Assembly: GCA_002499405.1 (NCBI GenBank)
Contig: DALH01000025.1
Span: 1 to 25,683, forward strand
Reading direction: 5' to 3'
Length of the DNA: 25,683 nucleotides
Source of the DNA: Candidatus Micrarchaeota archaeon UBA95
GTDB taxonomy: Archaea > Micrarchaeota > Micrarchaeia > Norongarragalinales > Norongarragalinaceae
Each line of letters begins with the position of its first letter. Position 1 is the first letter of the stretch. The notes below the pieces were generated by a model. That model was not told the origin of the DNA, searched no databases, and saw nothing but the letters and a program-made list of their open reading frames with translations. The translations under genes were made by a program, and so were the position numbers. Shown piece after piece: positions 1 through 7,348 of the stretch.

Positions 1-12
1 GAATCTAAACGC

Positions 13-54
13 TTTTATACCCGAAACGCCCCTTCTTTAACTACTCATAGGTGG
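13..54 (+). promoter_or_regulatory. TATA box and Shine-Dalgarno for the first gene
   Basis: A TATA-like run TTTTATA lies at 13-19. Transcription would then start near 43, giving a leader of about 18 nt that contains AGGTGG (49-54), six bases before the ATG at 61. This is one of the few genes in the window with a leader and a clear Shine-Dalgarno; most others look leaderless. Confidence 0.6.
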
Positions 55-60
55 TATTGA

Positions 61-2307
61 ATGGGGCGTTTTGTCGCGTTATTGTTGGTGGCGCTTGTTG
101 CAATCGTTGCAAGCGTGAGCGCCGAATCCGTTATTTCGCTGGTTCCAGGCGTTACTGAGGTGGATGCGTGCATATGCGACGCCCAGCCCGTGCCGTTTAC
201 GGCTCAGGTGACCGAGTCCGCGCATTATTCTTTTGTCAAGTCCGGCGACGATTACGGGGCCATCAGCATGCCGATTGCGCCGCCCGTATGGGATTTCCCG
301 GAAAGCGTAAAGGACTTTTCCTCGTTCGTCACACCGAGTTGCTTCATTTCCGTGGGCAACTACAACTTGAAGGTTACGGCTAACGGGCCTTCAACGGATT
401 ACTTTGACTTGCTCGTTCACGTGACGCCTTGCCTGAGCTTGGAGGATTTGAATCCCAGCAAGGGCCTGTGTTTCGGGCAGACAAAGACCTACCAGATAAA
501 GTTGAAGAACAAGTCGCGCACCGCGGACAAGAATTACACCATTTTCCTGTCGGGTTCGGCGGCTCCCGCAGTGAACGCGCCCGTGCAGGTGTTCGTTCCC
601 TCCGAAGGAGAAACAATCACGGAATTCTCCCTGGACTCAAGCGTCCTCGACGTCGGCGAACACGACTTGGTGATTCGCGCGGTGGCGATTTACGCGGTCA
701 CGGGCCAGCCCACGGAGGATGAAGCCGAGTTGGAAATGAATTTCCAGATTAACGATTGCCAGAACCTCGTCATTGATGCGCCGGACGAATTGGACAAGTG
801 TTTTGAGGATTCCTTGAGCGTGCCCGTGAAGTTCACGAACAACGGTCCGGTCAAGGAGGAACTCTCGCTTTCCACGGATTCGGTGAAGGCGTCGTTGTCC
901 GAGTCGTCCCTTGAATTGTTGCCCGGGGTGACCAAAGAGGTTACGCTTACTTTGTCCAAGGAATTCGCCGCCGAAAGCGTTGCGTTGTTCGCGGACAACT
1001 CGCTGGGTTCGCGCTCCAAGAAAATAATTGGCGTGAACTCCAAGGATTGTTACTCCATTCTGGTTGACGGTCCCATCAACGAGTCGGCTTGCTCGGATTG
1101 GAGGAGTACTTTCAAGGTTACGGTGACCAACGAAGGCGAGGCGGACAAGTTTACGGCGAAGGTCAAGATGCCTTTCTCGCAGTTGTCCGAAACGGGTTTC
1201 GCCTTGAAAGCCAGCGAAACCAAGGAGCTGGAGTTAAGCGTTTCACCGGGGCTTGACGACGGCGAATACCAGCCCGTAATCACGGTTTCCTCGTCCAAGT
1301 CAACAGCCGAGTTCACGGGAACCATTAATTTCAAGCGTTGTTACCGCGTGCGTCTGGCCGCAGAGCCCTACTTTGTTTGCCAGTGCCAGGACAAGGCGTT
1401 CCCAGTGGACATTTTGAACGTCGGGTCGCATCCCGACGAGTACGAAGTGGGTTTGACGAGCGGGCCTGACTGGCTGTTGTTTGACAACGCGTCAGTCAAG
1501 GTTTCGGGTTATTCCCGCGTTACGGTCAACCCGCACGTGTTCACGTGCGCGCCCGAACCCGGAGAGTACAATGCAATCCTCAACGTCATTTCCACCACGC
1601 AAAACAATTCAGAGCGCTCCAGCAAGGTGTGCATCAACTTTACCATGCTTTCCAAGGCGGATTGCTATACGGCTTTGATTGAGGCGAACGACGGAGAGTT
1701 CGTGGAGTGCAAGTCGTCCCTCATCGCGTTCAACGTCACGAATGCGGGCCCCGTGGACAACGCGTTTTCGTTGAAGGTGGAGGGACCCAAGTGGGTGACG
1801 GTCAACCCCGAAGTATTGTCGCTTAAGCCCCACGAGGTCGGCCAGTCCTACCTCGTGATTTCGCCGCCCCTGAACACGGTGGGCAACGAGTACGAAGTAA
1901 TGATACGCGTGATTTCAAAGGGCGTTGCAACCGAGAAGAAGATTATTGTCAGCGTGGGCGCCGTGGGCTCCAAGGAGGAATCCCTGGAGTGGTATGCCCA
2001 GATAATGCACGCGAACGGATTGCTCAACGTGAGCGGACCGGGAGGCGCGATTGCCTTGGTTCTTTCGCCCGACGGAAACGTTTCCCAGTACGTGCTGGAA
2101 CCAGGCTTCGTGCTATTGCAAGCCGAGCCGGGTGAGTGGCTGGTCAGCGTGGAATACGCCGGCGAAACCCAGACGCTGTCCTACACGGTTGAAGGCGCGA
2201 AACCGCAGACGGGCATGTTCACCGCGTCCGACGGGTTGTTGTACGCGGGGGTCATAATCCTTTTCGCGGTCCTCGCGGTCGTGGCTTACTCCAAAACCCG
2301 CAAGTAA
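61..2307 (+). CDS. Cysteine-rich secreted Ig-repeat protein, C-terminally membrane-anchored
   Basis: This 748-residue protein has an N-terminal signal peptide (about 1-21, ending near A-S-V-S-A-E) and a single C-terminal transmembrane helix (about 722-743) followed by a short basic tail, so nearly all of it should face outside the cell. The body is a series of beta-rich repeats of roughly 97-109 residues resembling NEW3/CARDB-type Ig-like domains (COG1470-like). Five repeat starts carry a paired-cysteine signature, C-x12-14-C, at about 124/137, 233/247, 330/344, 427/440 and 535/550, suggesting a disulfide in each repeat. A further short Cys pair lies at 37/39. The ATG is supported by a good Shine-Dalgarno and TATA box. 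The role is unknown; a cell-surface structural or adhesive function is an inference from the architecture. The following ACT-domain gene has its own promoter, so no operon is implied. Confidence 0.85.
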   Translation: MGRFVALLLVALVAIVASVSAESVISLVPGVTEVDACICDAQPVPFTAQVTESAHYSFVKSGDDYGAISMPIAPPVWDFPESVKDFSSFVTPSCFISVGNYNLKVTANGPSTDYFDLLVHVTPCLSLEDLNPSKGLCFGQTKTYQIKLKNKSRTADKNYTIFLSGSAAPAVNAPVQVFVPSEGETITEFSLDSSVLDVGEHDLVIRAVAIYAVTGQPTEDEAELEMNFQINDCQNLVIDAPDELDKCFEDSLSVPVKFTNNGPVKEELSLSTDSVKASLSESSLELLPGVTKEVTLTLSKEFAAESVALFADNSLGSRSKKIIGVNSKDCYSILVDGPINESACSDWRSTFKVTVTNEGEADKFTAKVKMPFSQLSETGFALKASETKELELSVSPGLDDGEYQPVITVSSSKSTAEFTGTINFKRCYRVRLAAEPYFVCQCQDKAFPVDILNVGSHPDEYEVGLTSGPDWLLFDNASVKVSGYSRVTVNPHVFTCAPEPGEYNAILNVISTTQNNSERSSKVCINFTMLSKADCYTALIEANDGEFVECKSSLIAFNVTNAGPVDNAFSLKVEGPKWVTVNPEVLSLKPHEVGQSYLVISPPLNTVGNEYEVMIRVISKGVATEKKIIVSVGAVGSKEESLEWYAQIMHANGLLNVSGPGGAIALVLSPDGNVSQYVLEPGFVLLQAEPGEWLVSVEYAGETQTLSYTVEGAKPQTGMFTASDGLLYAGVIILFAVLAVVAYSKTRK

Positions 2308-2310
2308 TTC

Positions 2311-2319
2311 TTTTTATTA
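2311..2319 (+). promoter_or_regulatory. TATA box for leaderless ACT-domain gene
   Basis: TTTTTATTA begins exactly 30 bases before the GTG start at 2341, the distance expected from a TATA box to the transcription start. The mRNA is probably leaderless. The T-rich tract 2310-2340 could also terminate the upstream gene. Confidence 0.6.
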
Positions 2320-2340
2320 CTCCCCCTTCTTTTCTTTTTC

Positions 2341-2724
2341 GTGGAAAACAACACGGTTACCGTGATAACGCGCGACCGCGCCGGACTCTTATCCGAGATA
2401 GCCAGCCTGCTCGCCGAAAAAGGCGTGAATATTGACTCCATCTCGCTTAACATCAAGGCGCGCAACGCGGTCATACAAATAACTACTTCTTCCTTGAGGC
2501 GCGCGAAAACGGTTTTGCGCGCCAAGGGATTCAAGCCTTTGGACGCCAACGTGCTGGTGGTAACCGTCAAGGACAAGGCGGGCGAGCTCGCGCGCCTCTC
2601 CGCGCGGTTGGAGGACAGCGGCGTGCGCATAAAGCGGCTGCACCTGGTTTCCAAGAGCGGGGGGCAGGCGGTGATGGCTTTTGAGACCTCGGATAATGCT
2701 CGCGCCCGCCGCTTGTTGAAGTAA
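2341..2724 (+). CDS. Tandem ACT-domain protein
   Basis: This 127-residue protein begins at GTG. It holds two ACT-type small-ligand regulatory domains: the first about 5-60 (V-T-V-I-T-R-D-R-A-G-L-L-S-E-I start), the second about 65-125 (V-V-T-V-K-D-K-A-G-E-L start). The recurrent pattern of a strand, then D-x-A-G-x-L and a helix, is typical of ACT domains that bind amino acids. There is no catalytic domain, so it is a stand-alone regulator (COG4747-like) whose ligand and partner cannot be told from sequence. It lies between genes with their own promoters. The GTG sits 30 bases downstream of a TATA box and there is no leader, which supports this start. Confidence 0.8.
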   Translation: MENNTVTVITRDRAGLLSEIASLLAEKGVNIDSISLNIKARNAVIQITTSSLRRAKTVLRAKGFKPLDANVLVVTVKDKAGELARLSARLEDSGVRIKRLHLVSKSGGQAVMAFETSDNARARRLLK

Positions 2725-2727
2725 CTC

Positions 2728-2733
2728 TTTTTA
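2728..2733 (+). promoter_or_regulatory. TATA box for srp54
   Basis: TTTTTA lies 28-33 bases before the srp54 ATG at 2761, implying a leaderless or nearly leaderless transcript. A second AT-rich run (2746-2755) is too close to the start to be the TATA box. Confidence 0.5.
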
Positions 2734-2760
2734 GCGGTTGCCATCAATAATATACCCGTC

Positions 2761-4074
2761 ATGGATTTGGGCAAGGGCATCCGTTCCGCTCTCTCGCGCA
2801 TCACGGGCGCGAAACTGGTGGACGAGAAAGCCGTGGACGAGTTGTGCAAGGACTTGCAGCGCGCCCTTATCACGAACGACGTTAACGTGCGCCTCGTGTT
2901 CGACTTGACCAAGCGCATCAAAGAGCGCGCCCTGCAGGAGAAACAGTTGCCGGGCCTTTCCTTGAGGGAGCACGTGGTGCGCGTGGTTTACGACGAGTTG
3001 GAGCGCGTTATGGGTGCGAAGTGCTTTGAGCCGCGCCTCGGAAAACAACGCGTCATGTTTTGCGGCCTCTTCGGCCAAGGGAAAACCACGTCAATAGGCA
3101 AGATAGCGAAGTATTACCAGGACCGGGGCCTGTCGGCGGGCGTGATAGCGGGCGACGTGCACCGGCCCGCGGCTTTTGAACAATTACAACAACTCGCGGA
3201 AAAGGTCGGCGCCAAGTTTTATGGGGAGCGTGGAAACAAGGACGTCAACGAAATAATAGTGAACGGATTGAAGGAGTTGAAGGCGGACGTGGTCCTCCTT
3301 GACTCGGCGGGGCGAAGCGCGTTTGACGGCGAACTCGTGAAGGAGTTGAAGGAAGCGCACCGGGCCTTCAAGCCGGATGAAACGTTTCTAGTTGTCAGCG
3401 CAGACCTGGGCCAGGTCGCGGGCAAGCAGGCGCAGGCATTCGGGGAAGCCGTGCCGCTGACGGGCGTCATAATCACGAGGATGGACGGTTCGGGAAAGGG
3501 CGGCGGCGCGCTGTCCAGCGTTGCAGTGTCCGGCGCCAGAATAGCTTTCATCGGCTCCGGCGAAAAAATGGAGGACTTGGAGGCATTTGACCCCGAGGCC
3601 TTCGTGGGGTCGCTGGTGGGTTACGCGGACTTGAAGTCGTTGATTGACAAGGCGCGCGATGCCTCGGACGAGGAAGAATTGCAGAAGGTGACGGAGTCCG
3701 GCAAACTGGATTACTCGTCTTTTCTTGCGCAGATGCGGGCAATGAAGAAGATGGGTCCCATGAAGCAAATCCTTCAAATGATTGGGGTTTACGACGTGCC
3801 CGAGGAAGTTGTGGGTCAAAGCGAGGAAAAGTTGAAGCAGTTTGACGCCGCGGTCTTGTCAATGACCCCCGAGGAAAGGAGTGACCCGCAACTAATGAAG
3901 CAGTTGTCGCGCCAGCAGCGCGTGGCAAAGGGTGCGGGCTTGAAACTGGAAGAAGTAAAGGAACTCGTCAAGAATTTCGAGCGCACGAGCAAGATGATGA
4001 AGAAGTTCGGGAAGGACCGCGGCCTGATGAAGCGGCTAGGCAAGAAGTTTCCGGGCTTGACGGGGTTGAAATGA
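2761..4074 (+). CDS. srp54: Signal recognition particle GTPase SRP54
   Basis: This 437-residue protein is the SRP GTPase, which binds signal sequences and SRP RNA and delivers ribosomes to FtsY (also in this window, 20296-21588). An N-terminal four-helix bundle is followed by the GTPase core: P-loop G-L-F-G-Q-G-K-T-T (about 103-111), D-S-A-G-R for G3, T-R-M-D-G for G4, then G-x-G-G-G-A-L-S. The methionine-rich M domain (from about 320) carries an SRP-RNA-binding helix-turn-helix, R-V-A-K-G-A-G, in which the usual G-S-G turn is G-A-G. Length is normal for archaeal SRP54. The start is placed by a TATA box about 30 bases upstream. Its last four bases (ATGA) overlap the start of the prepilin peptidase gene, so the two are probably co-transcribed. 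Confidence 0.97.
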   Translation: MDLGKGIRSALSRITGAKLVDEKAVDELCKDLQRALITNDVNVRLVFDLTKRIKERALQEKQLPGLSLREHVVRVVYDELERVMGAKCFEPRLGKQRVMFCGLFGQGKTTSIGKIAKYYQDRGLSAGVIAGDVHRPAAFEQLQQLAEKVGAKFYGERGNKDVNEIIVNGLKELKADVVLLDSAGRSAFDGELVKELKEAHRAFKPDETFLVVSADLGQVAGKQAQAFGEAVPLTGVIITRMDGSGKGGGALSSVAVSGARIAFIGSGEKMEDLEAFDPEAFVGSLVGYADLKSLIDKARDASDEEELQKVTESGKLDYSSFLAQMRAMKKMGPMKQILQMIGVYDVPEEVVGQSEEKLKQFDAAVLSMTPEERSDPQLMKQLSRQQRVAKGAGLKLEEVKELVKNFERTSKMMKKFGKDRGLMKRLGKKFPGLTGLK

Positions 4075-4892
4075 ATTTCGCTTTGTTGCGGGGCGTCATA
4101 GCCGTTGGGGGCACGGCGTTACTCGCGTGGGAGGACTGGCGCACGAGTTTCATGGACGACCGCGTGCTTTACGCAATGATTGCGTTCGGCGCGTTCTTGA
4201 ATCTGGCAACCCTGGACGCCGCCTTTGTTTTCTCGGCTTTTGCTCCGTTCACCCTTATAATGCTGGCGGGCTACTTCCTGTGGAAGGCGGGGCAATTCGG
4301 CGCGGGAGACGTTTACTTGTTCGGCGCGTTGGTGTTGTTGTTGCCTTTCCATCCATTCGGCTTTCCCTCGTTCCTTCCCTTCGCCGCGTCCGTGCTCCTC
4401 GCTGCGTCACTGTTTGCAGTGGTTTGCAGCGCGCTTGGTTATGCTGTGATGTTGCACCGGAAACTGAGGGGGGGCAAGGCCTTTGTTTTGGCGGCGTTGA
4501 GCGTAGCGGGCGTGGCCTTGTTTTACTTCGGGCTCTCGTGGCTGTCCCTGACCTTTTACGCCTTGTATTGGTCGGCCGTCTTCCTCTTCCTGTACCGCAA
4601 GGAAATAATTGATGTCAACCTGGAATGGGTTCCGTTCAAGCGTGTGGACGAGGAGGACGTGCTCGCGTTGGACCGCCTGCCCAAAAAAGTGGTCTGCAAG
4701 TTCGGTTTGGAGCGGGTTGCCACGAAGGCGCAGTTGCGGCGCCTCAAGAAGTCGGGTTTAAAGAAGTTCCCGGTTTACAAGCACTTGCCGCGCTTTGGCC
4801 CCTACGTTTTCCTCGGGTTGGTTGCCTGCCTGCTCGCGGGAGACGCCCTTGTTTTCATCGTCTCCCAACCGATTTTAATCCCCCTCCCGTAA
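4071..4892 (+). CDS. A24 (GxGD) prepilin/preflagellin peptidase
   Basis: This 273-residue, multi-spanning membrane protein of the A24 aspartyl protease family cleaves class III signal peptides of pilins and archaellins (FlaK/EppA type). The two catalytic aspartates are visible: D22 in W-E-D-W-R after the first membrane helix, and D80 in F-G-A-G-D (77-80), both on the cytoplasmic side in known family members. A C-terminal part of about 150 residues contains a cytoplasmic-looking basic segment (about 180-240) and a last hydrophobic helix (about 246-266), unlike the shorter enzyme at 24396-25067. It overlaps the end of srp54 by ATGA. The window therefore encodes two different A24 peptidases, and this one is about 19 kb from the pilin cluster. 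Confidence 0.88.
   Translation: MNFALLRGVIAVGGTALLAWEDWRTSFMDDRVLYAMIAFGAFLNLATLDAAFVFSAFAPFTLIMLAGYFLWKAGQFGAGDVYLFGALVLLLPFHPFGFPSFLPFAASVLLAASLFAVVCSALGYAVMLHRKLRGGKAFVLAALSVAGVALFYFGLSWLSLTFYALYWSAVFLFLYRKEIIDVNLEWVPFKRVDEEDVLALDRLPKKVVCKFGLERVATKAQLRRLKKSGLKKFPVYKHLPRFGPYVFLGLVACLLAGDALVFIVSQPILIPLP
4873..4878 (+). promoter_or_regulatory. TATA box for cca, inside the end of the upstream gene
   Basis: TTTTAA lies 31 bases before the cca ATG at 4904, still inside the prepilin peptidase reading frame. It gives cca its own, probably leaderless, promoter. Confidence 0.5.
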
Positions 4893-4903
4893 TTTTTGTG
4901 GAG

Positions 4904-6262
4904 ATGACGACTTCAAAAAAGAGGGTGGAGGCGCTCGTTGAGCGGGTGGCCAGACGCATCACCCCCCTAGCGTCCGAGGCGGAAAAACAAAAGGTTTTCG
5001 CGCGGGAGGCCTGCGCGCGCCTGGAAGAGGAGTTGTCGGGTTACGGCGTGAAAATGCATTTCGTGGGCTCGGCGGCAAGGGACACGGGGCTGCGCGGGGA
5101 CAACGACGTGGACTTGTTCGTTTCCTTTCCCCGCGTTTTGGAAGAGGATTTCATAGTGAAGGAGACGAAGCGCGCCGCGAAGAAATTGTTTGACGTGGGC
5201 TGGGTGATGCATTACGCCGAGCACCCCTACTTGAAAGCGGTGGTGGACGGGTTCGACACGGAGGTGATTCCCTGTTTCGAGCACGACGAGGACGCCCCCT
5301 TGAAGAGTGCGGTTGACCGCTCCCCCCTGCACATGCAGTACTTGGAAAAAAGGTTGTCCGCCAGGCAGAAGCGAGACGTGCGCGTGCTCAAAAAGTTTTT
5401 GAAGAATGCAGGGCTTTACGGTGCGGAACTGGCCGTGCAGGGGTTCTCGGGCTTGTTGTGCGAATACCTGGTTCTTTACTACGGTTCTTTTTACGAACTG
5501 GTCAAGGCGGCGGAGTCGTGGAGGCCACCCGTGCGAATCGATTTGGAGGGACGCTCGAACAAGGGGTTTGACGAGCCGCTCGTCGTAATCGACGCCATTG
5601 ACGCGAACCGCAACGTTGCCGCCGTCCTCAGCGAAACCAATTTGCACAGGTTCATGGCTTTGAGCCAGGCGTTCATAGAGAAGCCGTCCCTAAAATTCTT
5701 TTTCCGCAAGCACGTCAAGCCAACAACGGCGCAGGCCCGCAAGGCCTTGCGCGAGCGGGGCACGTTCACGGTTGCAATGCGTTTCAAGGCGCCCCAATTA
5801 GTGGAAGATATCCTGGTGCCGCAGTTGAGGAAGAGCGAGCGGGGTTTGAGCCGCCAGTTGGAGGTTGCGGGTTTCCCGTTGCTGGCCGCCCGGTCGTTCA
5901 TCCACGAGGGAAAATGCTTCATGCTGTTCGAGTTCGGCTCGGAAGAACGCCCGACCGTGCAACGAATGCGCGGGCCGTTTGCATGGGATTCCGCGTCGGT
6001 AACCCGCTTTTCCCGCGCGCACAATACTCCCTTGAAGGGGCCTTTCATTAAGGGCGAACGGGTTTTCGTTGAAGTGAAGGTGAAGGAACGGAACGCCTTG
6101 CGCTTCCTGAAAAAGCTTTCAAAGAACACCGACGTTTACGCTTCAGGCTCCTACCTGGAACCCGGCTTGAGGCGCGCGAAATTCCTTTCGGGAATGGAAC
6201 TCGTCAAACAGGCGCCCGTACAGGCATACGACTTCTTCAAGCGAAAAGAGTTCTGGTGGTAA
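4904..6262 (+). CDS. cca: CCA-adding enzyme, archaeal class I tRNA nucleotidyltransferase
   Basis: This 452-residue enzyme builds or repairs the 3' CCA of tRNAs. Neither tRNA gene in this window encodes CCA. The nucleotidyltransferase signature is clear: G-S at 55-56, then R-x-T-G-L-R-G-D-N-D-V-D-L-F with carboxylates D68 and D70. The third carboxylate position of the family (in V-D-V-V-P-C-Y of the Archaeoglobus enzyme) reads T-E-V-I-P-C-F here, so it is Glu120 instead of Asp. The rest matches the neck, body and tail of the archaeal enzyme in length. The reading frame stays open upstream into the previous gene. ATG 4904 was chosen because a TATA box lies 31 bases before it; GTG 4898 is an alternative. 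The stop overlaps the next gene by one base (TAATG). Confidence 0.93.
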   Translation: MTTSKKRVEALVERVARRITPLASEAEKQKVFAREACARLEEELSGYGVKMHFVGSAARDTGLRGDNDVDLFVSFPRVLEEDFIVKETKRAAKKLFDVGWVMHYAEHPYLKAVVDGFDTEVIPCFEHDEDAPLKSAVDRSPLHMQYLEKRLSARQKRDVRVLKKFLKNAGLYGAELAVQGFSGLLCEYLVLYYGSFYELVKAAESWRPPVRIDLEGRSNKGFDEPLVVIDAIDANRNVAAVLSETNLHRFMALSQAFIEKPSLKFFFRKHVKPTTAQARKALRERGTFTVAMRFKAPQLVEDILVPQLRKSERGLSRQLEVAGFPLLAARSFIHEGKCFMLFEFGSEERPTVQRMRGPFAWDSASVTRFSRAHNTPLKGPFIKGERVFVEVKVKERNALRFLKKLSKNTDVYASGSYLEPGLRRAKFLSGMELVKQAPVQAYDFFKRKEFWW

Positions 6263-6702
6263 TGAAATTTGTGGTCGATCGGATGCTGGGGCGCTTGGTG
6301 CGCTACCTACGCATCCTCGGATACGAAACGGATTACCTGGATTTCGACGACGAGCAACTAATCAAGCGCTCCCGGAAAAGCGGGGCAATCCTCCTGACCC
6401 GCGACGGGGAAATGGCTCAAAAAGCGGGAAATTATTGCCGCGTAATCCTCCTCCGCAAACACGAGGTGCGGGAACAACTCAAAGAGTTGCGTTCGCGGGT
6501 GCGCCTAAGGAAAAAGCCAAGGGAATCGTTTTGCCCGGTTTGCGGAGGCGGGCTTGAAACAGTTCCCAAAAAATCAATTGAAAGGGAAGTGTTTTTCCGC
6601 GTTTTCAAGCGCCAGAAACGCTTTTGGAAATGCAAGAATTGCGGAAAAATTTATTGGCGTGGCACGCACTTGCGCGCGTTGCGCGCCCGGTTAAGAGATT
6701 AA
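6262..6702 (+). CDS. Mut7-C RNase domain protein with zinc ribbon
   Basis: This 146-residue protein matches the Mut7-C (DUF82, PF01927) family: a PIN-like nuclease fold followed by a zinc ribbon. Seen are the early acidic residue D6 (F-V-V-D-R-M-L-G-R-L), the segment L-L-T-R-D (D48), and two zinc knuckles C-P-V-C (91-94) and C-K-N-C (124-127). Family members are thought to be RNases, but the substrate in archaea is not established. ATG 6262 overlaps the cca stop by one base, so the two are probably translated together. A GTG two codons upstream is the alternative start. The 3' end overlaps the end of the convergent aEF-1beta gene by 12 bases. Confidence 0.85.
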   Translation: MKFVVDRMLGRLVRYLRILGYETDYLDFDDEQLIKRSRKSGAILLTRDGEMAQKAGNYCRVILLRKHEVREQLKELRSRVRLRKKPRESFCPVCGGGLETVPKKSIEREVFFRVFKRQKRFWKCKNCGKIYWRGTHLRALRARLRD

Positions 6703-6939
6703 GCCGCATTCCTCTACCTGGACCGTTTCCACGCCGTCAACCTTGGAAACGATTTCCTCGAAGTCCTGTTGTTCCTCGGACTCACCGATGAAGGACGCCT
6801 TGATTATCTTGGTGCCGAAAACGTAGTCCTCAACGCTCACCTTGTTGGCGCCCTCGATTTTTTGCAGTCGCCCGGCGAGTTCCTCTATGTCCACGCATTC
6901 CGAAGGCGAAATGCGCAGCAAAGTTAAAACCCTACCCAT
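6691..6939 (-). CDS. ef1b: Elongation factor aEF-1beta
   Basis: This 82-residue protein is the archaeal guanine nucleotide exchange factor for aEF-1alpha, corresponding to the C-terminal exchange domain of eukaryotic eEF1B. The pattern fits the family: an N-terminal strand (V-L-T-L-L-R-I-S-P), V-D-I-E-E-L helix, the V-E-D-Y-V-F-G-T-K-I-I-K-A strand region, and the closing segment V-D-G-V-E-T-V-Q-V. Length is slightly below the usual 88-90. It is last in a three-gene minus-strand operon; its ATG overlaps the nucleotidyltransferase stop by eight bases. Its 3' end overlaps the converging Mut7-C gene. Confidence 0.88.
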   Translation of the reverse strand: MGRVLTLLRISPSECVDIEELAGRLQKIEGANKVSVEDYVFGTKIIKASFIGESEEQQDFEEIVSKVDGVETVQVEECGLIS

Positions 6940-7348
6940 TCTTCTCCACCTTTTTCTTTAAAATCGAACTCTTGTATTTTTCGGGTTGGAACGCCTTCAA
7001 ACGAATGATTTTCGCTTGCGGCGAGTTCTCTTGAATTTTTTTTTCATTCGCTTCTTGGTCGTAACCTAACGCGATTATTGCGGGCTTGAAACGCCTCAAA
7101 ACCGCGTACCTGTCTTTTTCGTCGCCGAGAATTGCTTTGTCTACGAACTGCAGCGCTTCAACGGCTTTGCGCCTCTCTTCTTCGCCGTGCCAGAGTTCGC
7201 GGCCCGCGTTGGAGTCGCGGGACACCACGACCACGAGGCGGTCGCCGAGGGAACGCGCCCCGCGAAGGTAGTGTTCGTGCCCCTTGTGGAGGACGTCAAA
7301 GCAGCCGAACGCGATTACGGTCCCGTGAACTCGTTGCAAGACCGGCAC
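6932..7348 (-). CDS. RibL-like cytidylyltransferase-family nucleotidyltransferase
   Basis: This protein of about 138 residues belongs to the HxGH nucleotidyltransferase superfamily. It carries G-C-F-D-V-L-H-K-G-H near the N-terminus and a late Y-K-S-S-I-L-K-K segment corresponding to the second nucleotide-binding motif. The middle (S-L-G-D-R-L-V-V-V-V-S-R-D, V-D-K-A-I-L-G, P-A-I-I-A-L-G-Y-D-Q) closely resembles archaeal FAD synthetase RibL, which adenylates FMN; a glycerol-3-phosphate cytidylyltransferase role is the main alternative. GTG 7348 was chosen because GAGGT lies nine bases before it; TTG 7339 is possible. The start lies 34 bases inside the zinc-ribbon gene, and the stop overlaps the aEF-1beta start, so translation is probably coupled. 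Confidence 0.78.
   Translation of the reverse strand: MPVLQRVHGTVIAFGCFDVLHKGHEHYLRGARSLGDRLVVVVSRDSNAGRELWHGEEERRKAVEALQFVDKAILGDEKDRYAVLRRFKPAIIALGYDQEANEKKIQENSPQAKIIRLKAFQPEKYKSSILKKKVEKNG

Noticed and set aside
2286..2921. Long minus-strand reading frame across the ACT gene and the start of srp54
   Set aside because: It is the antisense of two clearly recognised genes; composition and residues look like a shadow frame.
4625..4903. N-terminal 93 codons of the long frame ending at 6262
   Set aside because: This part lies inside the prepilin peptidase gene in another frame and has no resemblance to CCA enzymes; the conserved protein begins at or near 4904.
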